Assembly (NCBI GenBank): GCA_016712345.1
Contig: JADJRH010000011.1
Location: 868,001 to 932,000 of the forward strand
From: Polyangiaceae bacterium
GTDB lineage: Bacteria > Myxococcota_A > Polyangia > Polyangiales > Polyangiaceae
Direction: 5' to 3'
DNA length: 64,000 nt
Below are positions 1 to 9,424 of this stretch, piece after piece (position 1 is the first letter of the stretch; every line of letters starts with the position of its first letter). The notes below the pieces were generated by a model, which saw only the letters and a program-made list of their open reading frames with translations, did not search any database and was not told where the DNA came from. A program made the translations under genes and the position numbers.

Positions 1-2318
1 ACAACGACGTACCGGCTTATTCGCCCGCGGACGAAGCACATTACGTTAGAGCTGCGAAAACGCTGCACGAAAAGGGCTTTTTTTCGTACGGCGATTTGGT
101 GCGTGAGTACACAAGCGATCGCGAGAAGTGGCTATATCCAACGCCGCTCCGGTGGGGCTATTACGGGGCGGCGGCTCTGACGTGTGCGGTGCGTACTCCA
201 TGTGACGCGCGTGCGCTTGGCTGGCTTTCTACGGTTGCGGGCGCGTTTTCGGTGGTGTTTGTGTACCTTTTGGCGACCTCCATTTTGGGTTGGAAAGGGC
301 GGGCGGCGGCTGAAAATGGGGAGGCACCCGATCGTCATGTGGAGCCAAAAGAGCTGACTTTTGCGCAGAAAACGGGGCTTGTTGCAGCGGCTCTCACAGT
401 GACAAGTCCGCTCCAGTCGGCGCTGTCGCGGCGCGCGTTGAACGACGAGCTGTATTGTGTGGCGGCGACTGCGGCTGTGTGGGCGCTGTTTCGACTGATT
501 GAGGTGGATGGGGGCGGGAAGCTAAGAGAGTACACAAGGCGGGCAGTTTTGTTTGTTACAATGAGTACACTCGCGTTTGCGACGAAGGAGGTGTTTCTCT
601 TTCCGTTCGCGGGGCTCGCAGCCGTTTATTTGCTGAGCAAAAGGCCGCTGAAAATAGGGGCGATTGACATTGTCTTGTTCGCCCTGCCACCGGCGCTTTT
701 TTTCTTTGTGTACGCACTTTTGGCGGCCGATTGGACAAGTTTTGCAAGGCTTGTGGAGCTTTTACAAGCTTCGTTTCAAAGCGAGTACAGCCTTCGTTAC
801 CAGTCTGGGCCGGCGCACAGGCCTCTCTTTGATTTGCTTATTTTGGCGCCGATCGTGACGGTAGCGGCCATTTATGGGCTGATTGAAACGGCGCGGCGAG
901 CGCGAAAAGATGAAGCTCCAAAGGGGGTCCGCGCGCTTGGTTTTTGGGTGGTGATTGTGCTCACGGCGTTTGCACTTTTGCCTAAAAATGCGCGGTTTTT
1001 GGTGGTGCTGGATCCTGCGATGCGAGTGTTTGCCGCGTGGGCATGGCTGGCTTGTTTTGCGGTTGGAAAGGCTTGGGCTCGCGCAACAGCGGTGGCTCTC
1101 GGGGTGAACGGTGCAGTGGAACTTGCGCTTTTCTACAGGGTATTTGTTGCTGAAGGCACGTATGATCCCACCACGCACGGTCTGCTCAGCGCGCTCGGGG
1201 CGATCCCTCGGCGAGGGGTACAAGGCCCGGCCGAAAACGGGACGCTGCTGTTTCTGTTCGGGCTCGGGCTCGCGATACCTTTGCTGCTTTTTGCCGGGAG
1301 ATCTGGTGTGAGTGACGACGATAAAAAGAACGATGCACCGACGGAACCGGTGGTGACGCAGGCGGCACTGAAACGTGAGCGATGGATCACGTGGGGCATT
1401 GGCGCGGCGAGTGTGATCGCCGCGTTTGTGGCAGGGCGAACGTTGGGTACACCTGCAATTCCGAGCGGCGCAAACGTGGATGCGGCCACCGCCGAAGTGA
1501 ACGCGGGAGTAGCGGAGTCAAACCCGGAAAACGCGGTTAAACGCTTTCAAAAAGCCCTTGAGATCAACCCGAAACATTACGGTGCACATTTTCAATTGGC
1601 GCGCGCACTCGACAATGCGGGCCGCAAAGACGAAGCCGCGGCCCAGTGGCAGCGCGTTCTGAAATTGGCCGAAGAGGCGAAAGACGAAGCGCTTGTCGCC
1701 GCCGCGCGCAGGCGGTTGGGGGAGTCGGCGCGCGTGCCGGGTGATCCGATGGCGCAGGGGTTGGACGCGCTTTACACCCGCAAAGACTATGCGCTCGCGG
1801 TGAGCCTTTTCCGCGAGGTGCTCGCAAAAAATCCAAACCATTATGGGGCGACATTTCAGCTCGCAACAGCGCTGTCGCAGATGGGTGATGCGGCTGCGGC
1901 GCGGTCGGTTTGGCAAAAAATGCTGACGCTCGCCGACAGCTCGGGGGATGCGAAAACGGTGGAGATGGCCAAGGCCGCGATCGCGAAGATCGATGAACAG
2001 AGCGGCGCTGCAAAGCCCGATTCGAATGTGTCCGGCACGGCTGCGTCGTCGGATCCCGCGGGGCCGGCGATGCAAAAAGCGGTGGAGCTTTTGTACACAA
2101 AGCGCGACGCGGCGGGCGCGGCCGTGGAGCTTCGAAAAATGTTGGCCACGTGGCCCGATCATTACGGCGCGACGTACCAACTGGCTGTGGCGCTGGATCA
2201 ATCGGGAAAGCCCGCTGAAGCGCGTCCGCTGTGGGAAAAAGCGCTCAAGATGGCAACCGCGGCAAACGACGGACCGACAATGGCGGCCGCGCGCGAGAGG
2301 CTTGCGAAGAAGCCGTAG
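1..2318 (+). CDS. GT-C (PMT/ArnT-like) membrane glycosyltransferase with three C-terminal TPR blocks, 5' partial
   Basis: The open frame runs off the left edge (codon phase begins at position 3), so the true start is outside the window. The visible N-terminal part reads DVPAYSPADEAHYVRAA, which resembles the acidic first loop of dolichol-phosphate-mannose-type GT-C enzymes, followed by many hydrophobic segments up to about nt 1300 and another near nt 1380-1440. A soluble tail follows with three homologous blocks, each opening with HYGAxxQLAxALxxxG (near nt 1575, 1840 and 2160) and containing an Ala-rich helix pair, so they read as TPRs. The family moves a sugar from a lipid carrier to an acceptor outside the inner membrane. 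The TPRs may select the acceptor, which is inference. The convergent neighbour at 2437-3573 is a GT2 enzyme with TPRs, which supports a glycan locus. Confidence 0.8.
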   Translation, partial: NDVPAYSPADEAHYVRAAKTLHEKGFFSYGDLVREYTSDREKWLYPTPLRWGYYGAAALTCAVRTPCDARALGWLSTVAGAFSVVFVYLLATSILGWKGRAAAENGEAPDRHVEPKELTFAQKTGLVAAALTVTSPLQSALSRRALNDELYCVAATAAVWALFRLIEVDGGGKLREYTRRAVLFVTMSTLAFATKEVFLFPFAGLAAVYLLSKRPLKIGAIDIVLFALPPALFFFVYALLAADWTSFARLVELLQASFQSEYSLRYQSGPAHRPLFDLLILAPIVTVAAIYGLIETARRARKDEAPKGVRALGFWVVIVLTAFALLPKNARFLVVLDPAMRVFAAWAWLACFAVGKAWARATAVALGVNGAVELALFYRVFVAEGTYDPTTHGLLSALGAIPRRGVQGPAENGTLLFLFGLGLAIPLLLFAGRSGVSDDDKKNDAPTEPVVTQAALKRERWITWGIGAASVIAAFVAGRTLGTPAIPSGANVDAATAEVNAGVAESNPENAVKRFQKALEINPKHYGAHFQLARALDNAGRKDEAAAQWQRVLKLAEEAKDEALVAAARRRLGESARVPGDPMAQGLDALYTRKDYALAVSLFREVLAKNPNHYGATFQLATALSQMGDAAAARSVWQKMLTLADSSGDAKTVEMAKAAIAKIDEQSGAAKPDSNVSGTAASSDPAGPAMQKAVELLYTKRDAAGAAVELRKMLATWPDHYGATYQLAVALDQSGKPAEARPLWEKALKMATAANDGPTMAAARERLAKKP

Positions 2319-2436
2319 CCCGAATGTGGGCGGGGTTCGTGTCTGTGTCTCCTGAGCCCGATGGGACCGGACGATGGATAGTTGTGTACACAGTGGCGCG
2401 GCGGGGAAGCGGAGGCGTGGTGTGCCGGCCCATTGA

Positions 2437-3573
2437 TCAGGGCTTTTTTGCGGCTGTTTGGGCGTTTCCGCGGCGCTCATAAAACGACAGGTTTTTAGCG
2501 AGCCTCTCGTTTTTGGGGTTGTGCTTGAGCGCGAGCCGCGCCGAGTTCTCACCGAGTTGAAACTCACCGAGCCAGTAGGCGGACGTGCCTACAAGGTCGT
2601 GAATTTTCCATGTGTACACTTCTTCGTCCACGAAGTGCTGATCGTTGTCTGGATAGGGAAGATCGAGCGCGCGACGAGCAAACAAGAGGCAAAGAGCATG
2701 CTCGCCGGCCGCATTGTGGTGAAGCGCAATGTGGTACAGCGGTTCGGCCCGGTGGGGGGCAAATGTGTACGCATCAAGATAGAGAGCCAGCGCGTCTTTC
2801 CAGGGGGCGCCGGATTTTTCTGTGGCTTCGGCGAGAGTGAGTTTTGTAATGAACACTTCTTCGCGAAACCCGCCCAGCGCGATGCGTTTTTGAAGGGCCG
2901 GGATCGCCTCGGCGTATCGGCCGAGCCAGAAGTACGTCATCGCCAGATAAAAGGCGGATCGAGCGTCGGTTGGGTCACGCTCAACGGCGCGTGCGAGCAG
3001 CTCCACATCGCGCTCACGGCGCTTGTGCGAGCGCAAGATCGCCTCTGGATCTGGATGGTGAAGAATCACGGCGTTGGGGACGCGTGCGCGTGCCGCCCCG
3101 CGCGTGGGGTGCGTCAAGATCTCGTGAACCGCCCCTTTGAAACGCCAACCCGCGCGGCTTCGAACGATGCGCACCGAATCGAAACTCACAACGGTTTCAA
3201 CGCGAACGAGGAACGCATCAAGCCCCGAGGCGCCCGGATCCAGGTGCTTTTCAAGATGTGTACGCAACGCTTCACCGCGGGCAAGTTCGTCGTCGGCGTC
3301 GAGCCAGAGGATGAACTCCGTGTGCGTTCCACACTGTTCGAGGGCAAAGTTGCGCGTGGTTTCAAAGTCGACGAACGGTGCCTGCGATAACCGGCCCGGA
3401 ACGCCGGCCATTTCGCGCTCCACAATCTCGCGCGTGTCGTCGGTGGATCCGGTGTCGACGATCTCCCAACGATCAACGAACGGGCGGACACTTCGCAGCG
3501 TTTGGGCGATTGTTCGCGCTTCGTCTTTCACGATCATCGAAAGCGTGAGCAGGTTTGCACCGTGTGTACTCAT
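2437..3573 (-). CDS. Family 2 glycosyltransferase with C-terminal TPR-like repeats
   Basis: The N-terminus has the GT2 signature LTLSMIVKDEARTI, then VDTGSTDDT and the nucleotide-sugar/metal-binding motif LWLDADDE. The second half has helical TPR-like repeats such as DARSAFYLAMTYFWLGRYAEA. The architecture (GT-A fold domain plus TPR) matches cytoplasmic enzymes that glycosylate polysaccharide or protein acceptors. The ATG at 3573 is preferred over an in-frame GTG at 3600 because family homology begins just after it and GGGA lies about five bases upstream. It lies 39 bases downstream of the stop of the GT-C gene at 3613-5469 on the same strand, so the two are probably co-transcribed. Confidence 0.85.
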   Translation of the reverse strand: MSTHGANLLTLSMIVKDEARTIAQTLRSVRPFVDRWEIVDTGSTDDTREIVEREMAGVPGRLSQAPFVDFETTRNFALEQCGTHTEFILWLDADDELARGEALRTHLEKHLDPGASGLDAFLVRVETVVSFDSVRIVRSRAGWRFKGAVHEILTHPTRGAARARVPNAVILHHPDPEAILRSHKRRERDVELLARAVERDPTDARSAFYLAMTYFWLGRYAEAIPALQKRIALGGFREEVFITKLTLAEATEKSGAPWKDALALYLDAYTFAPHRAEPLYHIALHHNAAGEHALCLLFARRALDLPYPDNDQHFVDEEVYTWKIHDLVGTSAYWLGEFQLGENSARLALKHNPKNERLAKNLSFYERRGNAQTAAKKP

Positions 3574-3612
3574 GCGTTTCCCATGGGTGCGCGAGCGCAC
3601 GACTCCTTCGTT

Positions 3613-5469
3613 TTAAGGCAAATGGTTCCAATCAAAGATGCCGGCCAGGCGAAGGCGCGCTTGTTCGGCCAACGCCGGATCGGAAGAGCCTGCCAATTGC
3701 AGCACGCGTTGCCACTCGACCCGAGCTTCTTCGGGGCGCACCGCGGCATCGAGTGCGACGGCGCGGGCGAAGGCGTCCGCAACGGGGTTTCCTGTGTCGG
3801 CGGGAGCTGAGGTTTCAGTCTGTTTGTCAATCAATCCCTTGATCCACGCTTCGTTGGGTGGTCCTGCCGGCCGCCACGCGCGTAACTCTCCCAGCGCCTC
3901 GGGGGAGGGGAGGGCGTCGCGTCGAACAAAGTCGCCCGAGCGCAGACGCAACCCGTAGACGTTGTGAACGTACGCATCTTGGTACGCATTGATGGGCACA
4001 TAATCGCGGGCAAATCGCGGGTCGGTGTCAAACGCGGTGACGCGAGTCCAAAAGTGATGGGTTGAAATGAACGTGGGGCGAAGCTCGTTGAACACCCAAT
4101 CAAAAAACATTGGGTGGTTATCGAGCCAAACCGGTCCGTCGCGTTTGAGGGTGCGAATGACATTGGGCTCGCACAATCCGGCCGCATCGATCACGACGAT
4201 GTCTGAACTCCACAGCATGGCGCCGACATCGGGCAAAAGGACGGATGCATGTGGAGATGCGATGATCTTTGTGTACGCATTGAATTTGTCGGCCATGTTG
4301 CGGCTCACGTGAGCGAACGGCGTTGTTGGATTCGCCGCAAACCGGCCGATGCGCTGCACGCCGTTTGTTGCCCAGAGCGCCGCGAACAAGGCACCCGCGG
4401 CCACCGAATAGCGAAGGGGAATTCCCTTTTCAGCGAGGCTTCGAACTGCGCCCTCGACAAAACACGCCGCGGCGATGATCCAAAAGGCGACAGCCGCGGT
4501 GCCGAACCTTGTTTCGCCCATCCAATCGTCGTCGATGTACACAAATCCGGCTGATGCGACGAGCGCCAGGCCGAGTGAAACTCGAATGGGCCGATCGAGG
4601 CGCCCCCGCCACGCAAGGTGAACCGCGGCGAGCGCGAGGAGCAGCGCGAACCAAGGTGTGGCGAAGGTTGCGCGCCACAGCTCGATCCCTTTGCTGAGCG
4701 TTGCTTCCGGCGTTGAAATGAGCGCCCAAAGTCGTTCGCCGAATGATGTGTACACACGCTTCGCGTAATACGTGTGCGGCAGCGGGCGCCCGAACACAGA
4801 AAATCGAAACGCGAGGAGAGGACCGAGAACGGAAGCCGATCCGACGGCGAACTGGGCCAAACGAAGAGCAGAAAGGCGAACGGGACGTCGCGCGATGACT
4901 TCGCGGATGAAGTAAAGCGGCCCGACGAGGGCGAAAACCATGCCGCCCGGGTGGGCGGCGCCGAGCAAGCCCGCGAGTATTCCAGCGCGTAGCGGCCAGC
5001 GTGGAGGGGTTGTCACCACCGTTGAGAAAAGCAGAACAGCGAGGAGCAGCGTCAGGCCGTTTTCAAGGCCCGAAACAGACCAGATCACAATGGGCGGGCT
5101 GGCCGCAAGAAACAGTGTCGAGAGAGTGGCCGGCGCCGCGCGTTGGGTGCTCTCGCGCAGGCACCTGTGGGCCACGTAGAGCGATGTGACAACGCAGAGG
5201 CCACCTATGAATTTGGCTGTGAACACAGGGTGTAACGCGCGCAGCGTTGCCGGCGCAGTCAGTAACAAAACCCACAGCAGGTTTGAAAATCCCTCCACGG
5301 GGGCCTGGCCCGGTTGCGCCACAAGTCCAAATCCGGCCGAGGCGTTGCGTGCGTACGCAAAAGAGATCCCCGCGTCGTCCACGATCCAGGTGCCGAGAAG
5401 CGACGCGAGCAGAAGGTACACAAGCGTCGCAACCGCGATCCCACGGGCAAAACGCGTTGCTTTGAACAT
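3613..5469 (-). CDS. Multi-pass membrane glycosyltransferase, GT-C type
   Basis: About 618 residues from the ATG at 5469. The first segment (VATLVYLLLASLLG) is a membrane anchor, followed by IVDDAGISFAYARN and EGFSNLLWVLLL. This D-D...SFxYARN...EGFSN-LW pattern is typical of a GT-C group that includes actinobacterial arabinofuranosyl/mannosyl transferases. About ten hydrophobic segments follow, then a periplasmic C-terminal domain of about 200 residues. It probably transfers sugars from a polyprenyl carrier. An upstream in-frame extension to 5673 is open, but it has no family similarity and runs into the divergent kinase start, so it was not used. The downstream partner is the GT2-TPR gene. 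Confidence 0.78.
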   Translation of the reverse strand: MFKATRFARGIAVATLVYLLLASLLGTWIVDDAGISFAYARNASAGFGLVAQPGQAPVEGFSNLLWVLLLTAPATLRALHPVFTAKFIGGLCVVTSLYVAHRCLRESTQRAAPATLSTLFLAASPPIVIWSVSGLENGLTLLLAVLLFSTVVTTPPRWPLRAGILAGLLGAAHPGGMVFALVGPLYFIREVIARRPVRLSALRLAQFAVGSASVLGPLLAFRFSVFGRPLPHTYYAKRVYTSFGERLWALISTPEATLSKGIELWRATFATPWFALLLALAAVHLAWRGRLDRPIRVSLGLALVASAGFVYIDDDWMGETRFGTAAVAFWIIAAACFVEGAVRSLAEKGIPLRYSVAAGALFAALWATNGVQRIGRFAANPTTPFAHVSRNMADKFNAYTKIIASPHASVLLPDVGAMLWSSDIVVIDAAGLCEPNVIRTLKRDGPVWLDNHPMFFDWVFNELRPTFISTHHFWTRVTAFDTDPRFARDYVPINAYQDAYVHNVYGLRLRSGDFVRRDALPSPEALGELRAWRPAGPPNEAWIKGLIDKQTETSAPADTGNPVADAFARAVALDAAVRPEEARVEWQRVLQLAGSSDPALAEQARLRLAGIFDWNHLP

Positions 5470-5650
5470 GGGCGACGCTCCCACGTTGCGAGCGTACAAG
5501 GTGTGAGGGGCTTCTCGGGAGGTGGCGTCGTCTTCGCACGGGGTGTGTGGAAGTCGGCCAAACTTTTTGGGAGTTGGCGTCGCGAAGTAACAAACCGATC
5601 GAAGCAACGCTAGGATCGACTCAGGGGCGGTTTTCCCCCCGGCACTACGA

Positions 5651-7033
5651 ATGGCCCCCACCCTGCTCCGCAAAGGTGAGATTTTCGCGGGCCGCTACCG
5701 AATCGAACGATCGATCGGGGCGGGGGGAATGGGTGCCGTTTTTGAAGCGGAGCACTTGGATACAGAGCGACACGTTGCGCTCAAGGTGTTGCTTCCGCAC
5801 TCGCTCGTGAATGAGTCCGCGCGCGATCGATTTAAGCAGGAAGCCCGCGTCGCAGGAAAAATCAGGCATCCGCACATCGTGGACGTGCTGGACGCCGGCG
5901 TGGATGACTCCACGAACATGCCGTTTTTGGTGATGGAGCTTCTCGAAGGAGAAGATCTCGCTTCGCGCGTGGATCGGCTGGGGCCGATGAGTGCCGAAGA
6001 AACAGTCATGCTCCTATGGCAGATCGGTCTCGCGCTTGACACCCTGCATGCGCGCTCGATCGTTCATCGAGATCTGAAGCCCGAAAACCTGTTTCTCACG
6101 TGGACGGAAGACGGGATGCAGGTGATGAAGCTTTTGGACTTCGGCGTCGCCAAGGTGATCAGCGCTGGGTATTCGTGGGCGCTTACACAAGATGCGCAGG
6201 GCACGCCTGTGTACATGGCGCCTGAACAATTCGCTGAAGAGATCCGGATCTCGGCGGCGTCGGACATCTATGCGCTTGGCATGGTGACGTTTACGTTGCT
6301 GACCGCGCGCCACTATTGGGGGCCGGAAGTCGAGCGAGGAATGAACGTGTTCATGCTCGCGCGCATTGCGGAGGCGGGGCCCAAAGAGCCGGCAAGCGTG
6401 CGCGCGAAACGTCAGGGAGCCTCTGTTCCAGAAGGGTTTGACGAGTGGTTTTCGACTGTCACGGCCCTTGTGCCCGATGAACGTTTTCCAACCGCGAGCG
6501 ATGCGATCGAGGCTCTGGCCGATGCCCTTGGTGTACCTTTGCCAACGCAGGCAAGTGCGCGTCTGCGCTCGCGCCCCGATCCGCTGGAGGCCGCCGCGCC
6601 TGCGTCCGTTCGCGAGGCACCGCTTTCGTCGACGCGGGAAAAAAGTGGGCCTCGACGCGCGGACACGTTTTGGCGGAAGACCTTGTTGACCTCTCTCGCC
6701 GTGCTGATCGGTTCCCTCGTGATTGCCTACGTTTTGTTGTTCGCCCCCGGGTCACCGCTGGGTGGGCAGGAGGCCAACACCGCGGCCCCGGGATCCGCTT
6801 TACCGATGATGGCAGACACGGCTGCGGGCGGCTCCGTCGGCGAAGATCCCACGTCGCTGTTGGTTGATAAGCCGAGCGAGACCGACCCCGCGGCGGAGCC
6901 GACGCCCGAACCGGCATCGAACACAACGGCCGCGCCGGAGCCCGCGCTGACGGTGGCTCCTTCGCAACGTTCCTGGTCCAAACCGAGTGCGAGCGGTACC
7001 GCATCGAAACGGCGAAAATACACGCGCGAATAG
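5651..7033 (+). CDS. Transmembrane serine/threonine protein kinase (PknB/Hanks type)
   Basis: 460 residues. The N-terminal half is a complete kinase domain: glycine loop IGAGGMGAVFEA, VAI-type lysine in VALKVLL, catalytic loop HRDLKPENLF, DFGVAK metal loop, and an APE-like MAPEQF. After the domain comes a low-complexity linker, one membrane segment (TSLAVLIGSLVIAYVLLFA, around residues 345-365) and a Pro/Ala/Glu/Thr-rich extracytoplasmic tail with no recognisable sensor domain. Such kinases are very abundant in myxobacteria. The next gene (7080-8099), 46 bases downstream on the same strand, is an exported TPR/PEGA-like protein. This kinase-TPR pairing is recurrent in the group, but the substrate is unknown. 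Confidence 0.92.
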   Translation: MAPTLLRKGEIFAGRYRIERSIGAGGMGAVFEAEHLDTERHVALKVLLPHSLVNESARDRFKQEARVAGKIRHPHIVDVLDAGVDDSTNMPFLVMELLEGEDLASRVDRLGPMSAEETVMLLWQIGLALDTLHARSIVHRDLKPENLFLTWTEDGMQVMKLLDFGVAKVISAGYSWALTQDAQGTPVYMAPEQFAEEIRISAASDIYALGMVTFTLLTARHYWGPEVERGMNVFMLARIAEAGPKEPASVRAKRQGASVPEGFDEWFSTVTALVPDERFPTASDAIEALADALGVPLPTQASARLRSRPDPLEAAAPASVREAPLSSTREKSGPRRADTFWRKTLLTSLAVLIGSLVIAYVLLFAPGSPLGGQEANTAAPGSALPMMADTAAGGSVGEDPTSLLVDKPSETDPAAEPTPEPASNTTAAPEPALTVAPSQRSWSKPSASGTASKRRKYTRE

Positions 7034-7079
7034 GCGTGATATGGTCTGAATTCGAGCGGACCGAATGCTGCGATCCACG

Positions 7080-8099
7080 ATGAAGGCTGTGGTCTTTGCC
7101 TCCGGTGTACTCTGCGCGGCGACCGCGCGCGCAACGCCCCAGGCCGGCGCGTCAAGCACCGCCGCGGGATCGAGTGCCCAAGATCCGGCGCAGGTTCTGT
7201 TCGACACGGGCGTTGCCGACATGGAGGCCGGGCGGCTGGAAAAAGCCTGTCCGGCCATTGAGGCCAGTCATCGCCTGGCGCCGATGCCCGGAACGCTTTT
7301 CACTCTTGCGGAGTGTGAGGCGCTGCGCGGTCGAACGGCCACCGCGATGCGCTATTACTCTGAGTACCTCGCGCTCTATCGCACCTTTTCGATCAAGAAA
7401 AAGCTTGAGCAGAAAGACAGAGCCGATGCCTGCGGAGCGCAGCTCAAGAAGCTCGAATTGCTCACGCCGCGGCTCACATTGCGCTTGCCCGCCGACGCGC
7501 CGACCGATGTTGTGGTCAAACGCGACGGCGAGGTGGTGGCGGAGCTTTCCATGGGAACCGCAACGCCCGTGGATCCCGGCGAACACCGCATTGTCACGCA
7601 GCTGCCCGACGGAACGGTCATTGAAGAAACGATTCGGCTGACCGCCGCAGAGTCCAAAACGGTCGAAGTGCGTATTCGCAAACCGGCCACCGCGCCCACG
7701 GCGAGCCCCGTTGCCACAACGTCGGCGAGCGTGGTGGTCGCACCCAATCTGCTTCCCTGGCGGCTTGCGACCGGGTCCGCTGGAATCGTCGCTGCAATCG
7801 GCTTGGGCGTTGGAATTGTGGCCGGCTTGTTGGCTCTCGACGACCGGCAAACCCTCTACCAAGCGTGCGGTACCAACGATGTATGTGATCCGAAGTCGCG
7901 GCCGATCTACAACCGAATGCAAGCGCTCGGCGCGGCGAGCACCGTTGGTTTCGTTGCCGCGGGCGTTGGAATGAGCGTCGGTGTCGTGTTGCTTGTTGCT
8001 TCGCCGAGCGCACCCACAGCTTCACCGCCTGTGGGGACAGCACGGTCTTCGGGCGCAACTTCGGCACCGTTCGGCCTCTTTGTGCATGGAAATTTTTAG
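7080..8099 (+). CDS. Exported TPR-like/PEGA-like protein next to kinase
   Basis: The chosen ATG at 7080 begins a signal peptide (MKAVVFASGVLCAATARA). Helical repeats follow that resemble TPRs (VLFDTGVADMEAGRLEKAC, then TLFTLAECEALRGRTATAMRYY). A beta-rich stretch around residues 130-200 (DVVVKRDGEVVAEL, DPGEHRI) resembles a PEGA domain. Near the C-terminus are two hydrophobic segments (GIVAAIGLGVGIVAGLLAL and VGFVAAGVGMSVGVVLLVA) that would anchor it in the inner membrane. An in-frame ATG 15 bases upstream is also possible. It probably forms one unit with the kinase gene upstream. Function unknown. Confidence 0.75.
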   Translation: MKAVVFASGVLCAATARATPQAGASSTAAGSSAQDPAQVLFDTGVADMEAGRLEKACPAIEASHRLAPMPGTLFTLAECEALRGRTATAMRYYSEYLALYRTFSIKKKLEQKDRADACGAQLKKLELLTPRLTLRLPADAPTDVVVKRDGEVVAELSMGTATPVDPGEHRIVTQLPDGTVIEETIRLTAAESKTVEVRIRKPATAPTASPVATTSASVVVAPNLLPWRLATGSAGIVAAIGLGVGIVAGLLALDDRQTLYQACGTNDVCDPKSRPIYNRMQALGAASTVGFVAAGVGMSVGVVLLVASPSAPTASPPVGTARSSGATSAPFGLFVHGNF

Positions 8100-8146
8100 C
8101 TATTTGGCGATTGCGAAACCCGCAGGCAGGCTATCCTCAGTGTTGC

Positions 8147-9298
8147 GTGCAAAAGCAAACCCCTGCCATCTTCAGCCTGATGATCGCGTGCGCCGCATCG
8201 TCCGGTGCGTGCACGGAGTTGTTGCTCGACGGTCACGATCTGCGTTTCGAAGACGAAGAAACGTCATCGGGTGACGGCGGATCCACCGGTGGAACCATCG
8301 TCGGTCCCCAGTGCGCGCAGAACCTCACAACGTGCGGCGACTCGTGCGTGGACCTCAACTCCGATTCGCAAAACTGCGGCAACTGCGCGCGATCGTGCGC
8401 GGGCGCAGCGTGCGTGATGGGCATGTGCTCCACGGAGCACGTGGTGGACAACATCGGCGCACCCAAGTCGATCGCTGTTGATGAAACGCACGTGTATTGG
8501 GCCGTTGGTGATTCGGTCCAGCGCGCTCCCAAGGCAGGCGGTCAAGTTGAAACGCTCATGACCGGGATAACGAGCGCCGGGCCCATCGCGGCTGACGGCG
8601 CCTTCGTGTTTTGCATCGACGCCGCGAACGGCGCGTTGATGCGAATCAAGAAAAACGGCGCCGGCAAACCAAAGGTCATCTACCAAGCGGGCGGCGACAA
8701 TCTTGGGGCCATCGCGCTCGACGCAAAAGACCTGTATTTCACGCGCACCCAAGAGAAGGGTGAAATTCGCCGCGCGGACAAGGCCAGCGACGCCGCACCT
8801 GTTCCTTTCATTGGGCAACAGCCGAACGCGACGCACCTCGCGTTGCTCGACAAGAACCTTGTTTGAACGGGCTACATCAAACCCGAAGATGATGACGGCC
8901 CGGACGGCGGCTACGTTCGCGTCGCGGCAAAACAAGGCAACAAAGACGTGAGTACACTTGTGTCGGGCGAGGGCAAAATCGGGGCAATTGCAACAATTGG
9001 AAAAACCGTTGTCTGGGCCGACGCTACGAACCAACTAATTCGAATTCGCGACGTGGGTGACAGCAGCGCCGCACGAACCCTTATCGACAATCAGCTCGTG
9101 GCGGATCTCACGGCGGACACGGCCACGATCTTTTGGTCAACTCAGACCGGTTCGCTCTGGGCGTGGTCGCTTGAGTCAAACAGCGGACGCTTGTTGGCTG
9201 TGGACATCGGCGATTTGGGTGCCGTAAAGGCGGATGCGACCCATGTGTACTTTGTGACGAGCGATGACGACGGTGGCATTGCGCGCGTCGCAAAGTAA
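8147..9298 (+). pseudogene. Cys-rich lipoprotein with propeller-like repeats, interrupted by in-frame TGA at 8864-8866
   Basis: A GTG at 8147 starts a lipoprotein signal ending in the lipobox SSGAC. Next is a Cys-rich module with the myxobacterial pattern CGDSCVDLNSDSQNCGNC, then beta-propeller-like repeats (IAVDETHVYWAV, IALDAKDLYFTRT). At codon GTT-TGA-ACG (8864-8866) the frame stops, yet it reads on without a shift for 144 codons with the same repeat style (TVVWADATNQLIRI, THVYFVTSDD). The repeat context (NLV-stop-TGY) suggests the TGA replaced a TGG tryptophan codon. It may be a recent nonsense mutation, a base-call error or readthrough. No SECIS-like element was identified and the gene family is not known for selenocysteine. 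Confidence 0.7.
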
Positions 9299-9424
9299 TT
9301 CTGCCCGCACGGCGTAAGCGGCGCTTGTCCCGTTTTTTTCACGAAATCCTTGACGCATTCGATCCGGTTCGTTTTGCTGCCCGCGGTCGCAGGCGTTTGC
9401 CGCGCATAACAACCACGGTCGGCA

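Noticed and set aside
1518..2567. Minus-strand ORF opposite the TPR part of the first gene
   Set aside because: Arg-rich shadow of an Ala/Leu-rich repeat region; no start context.
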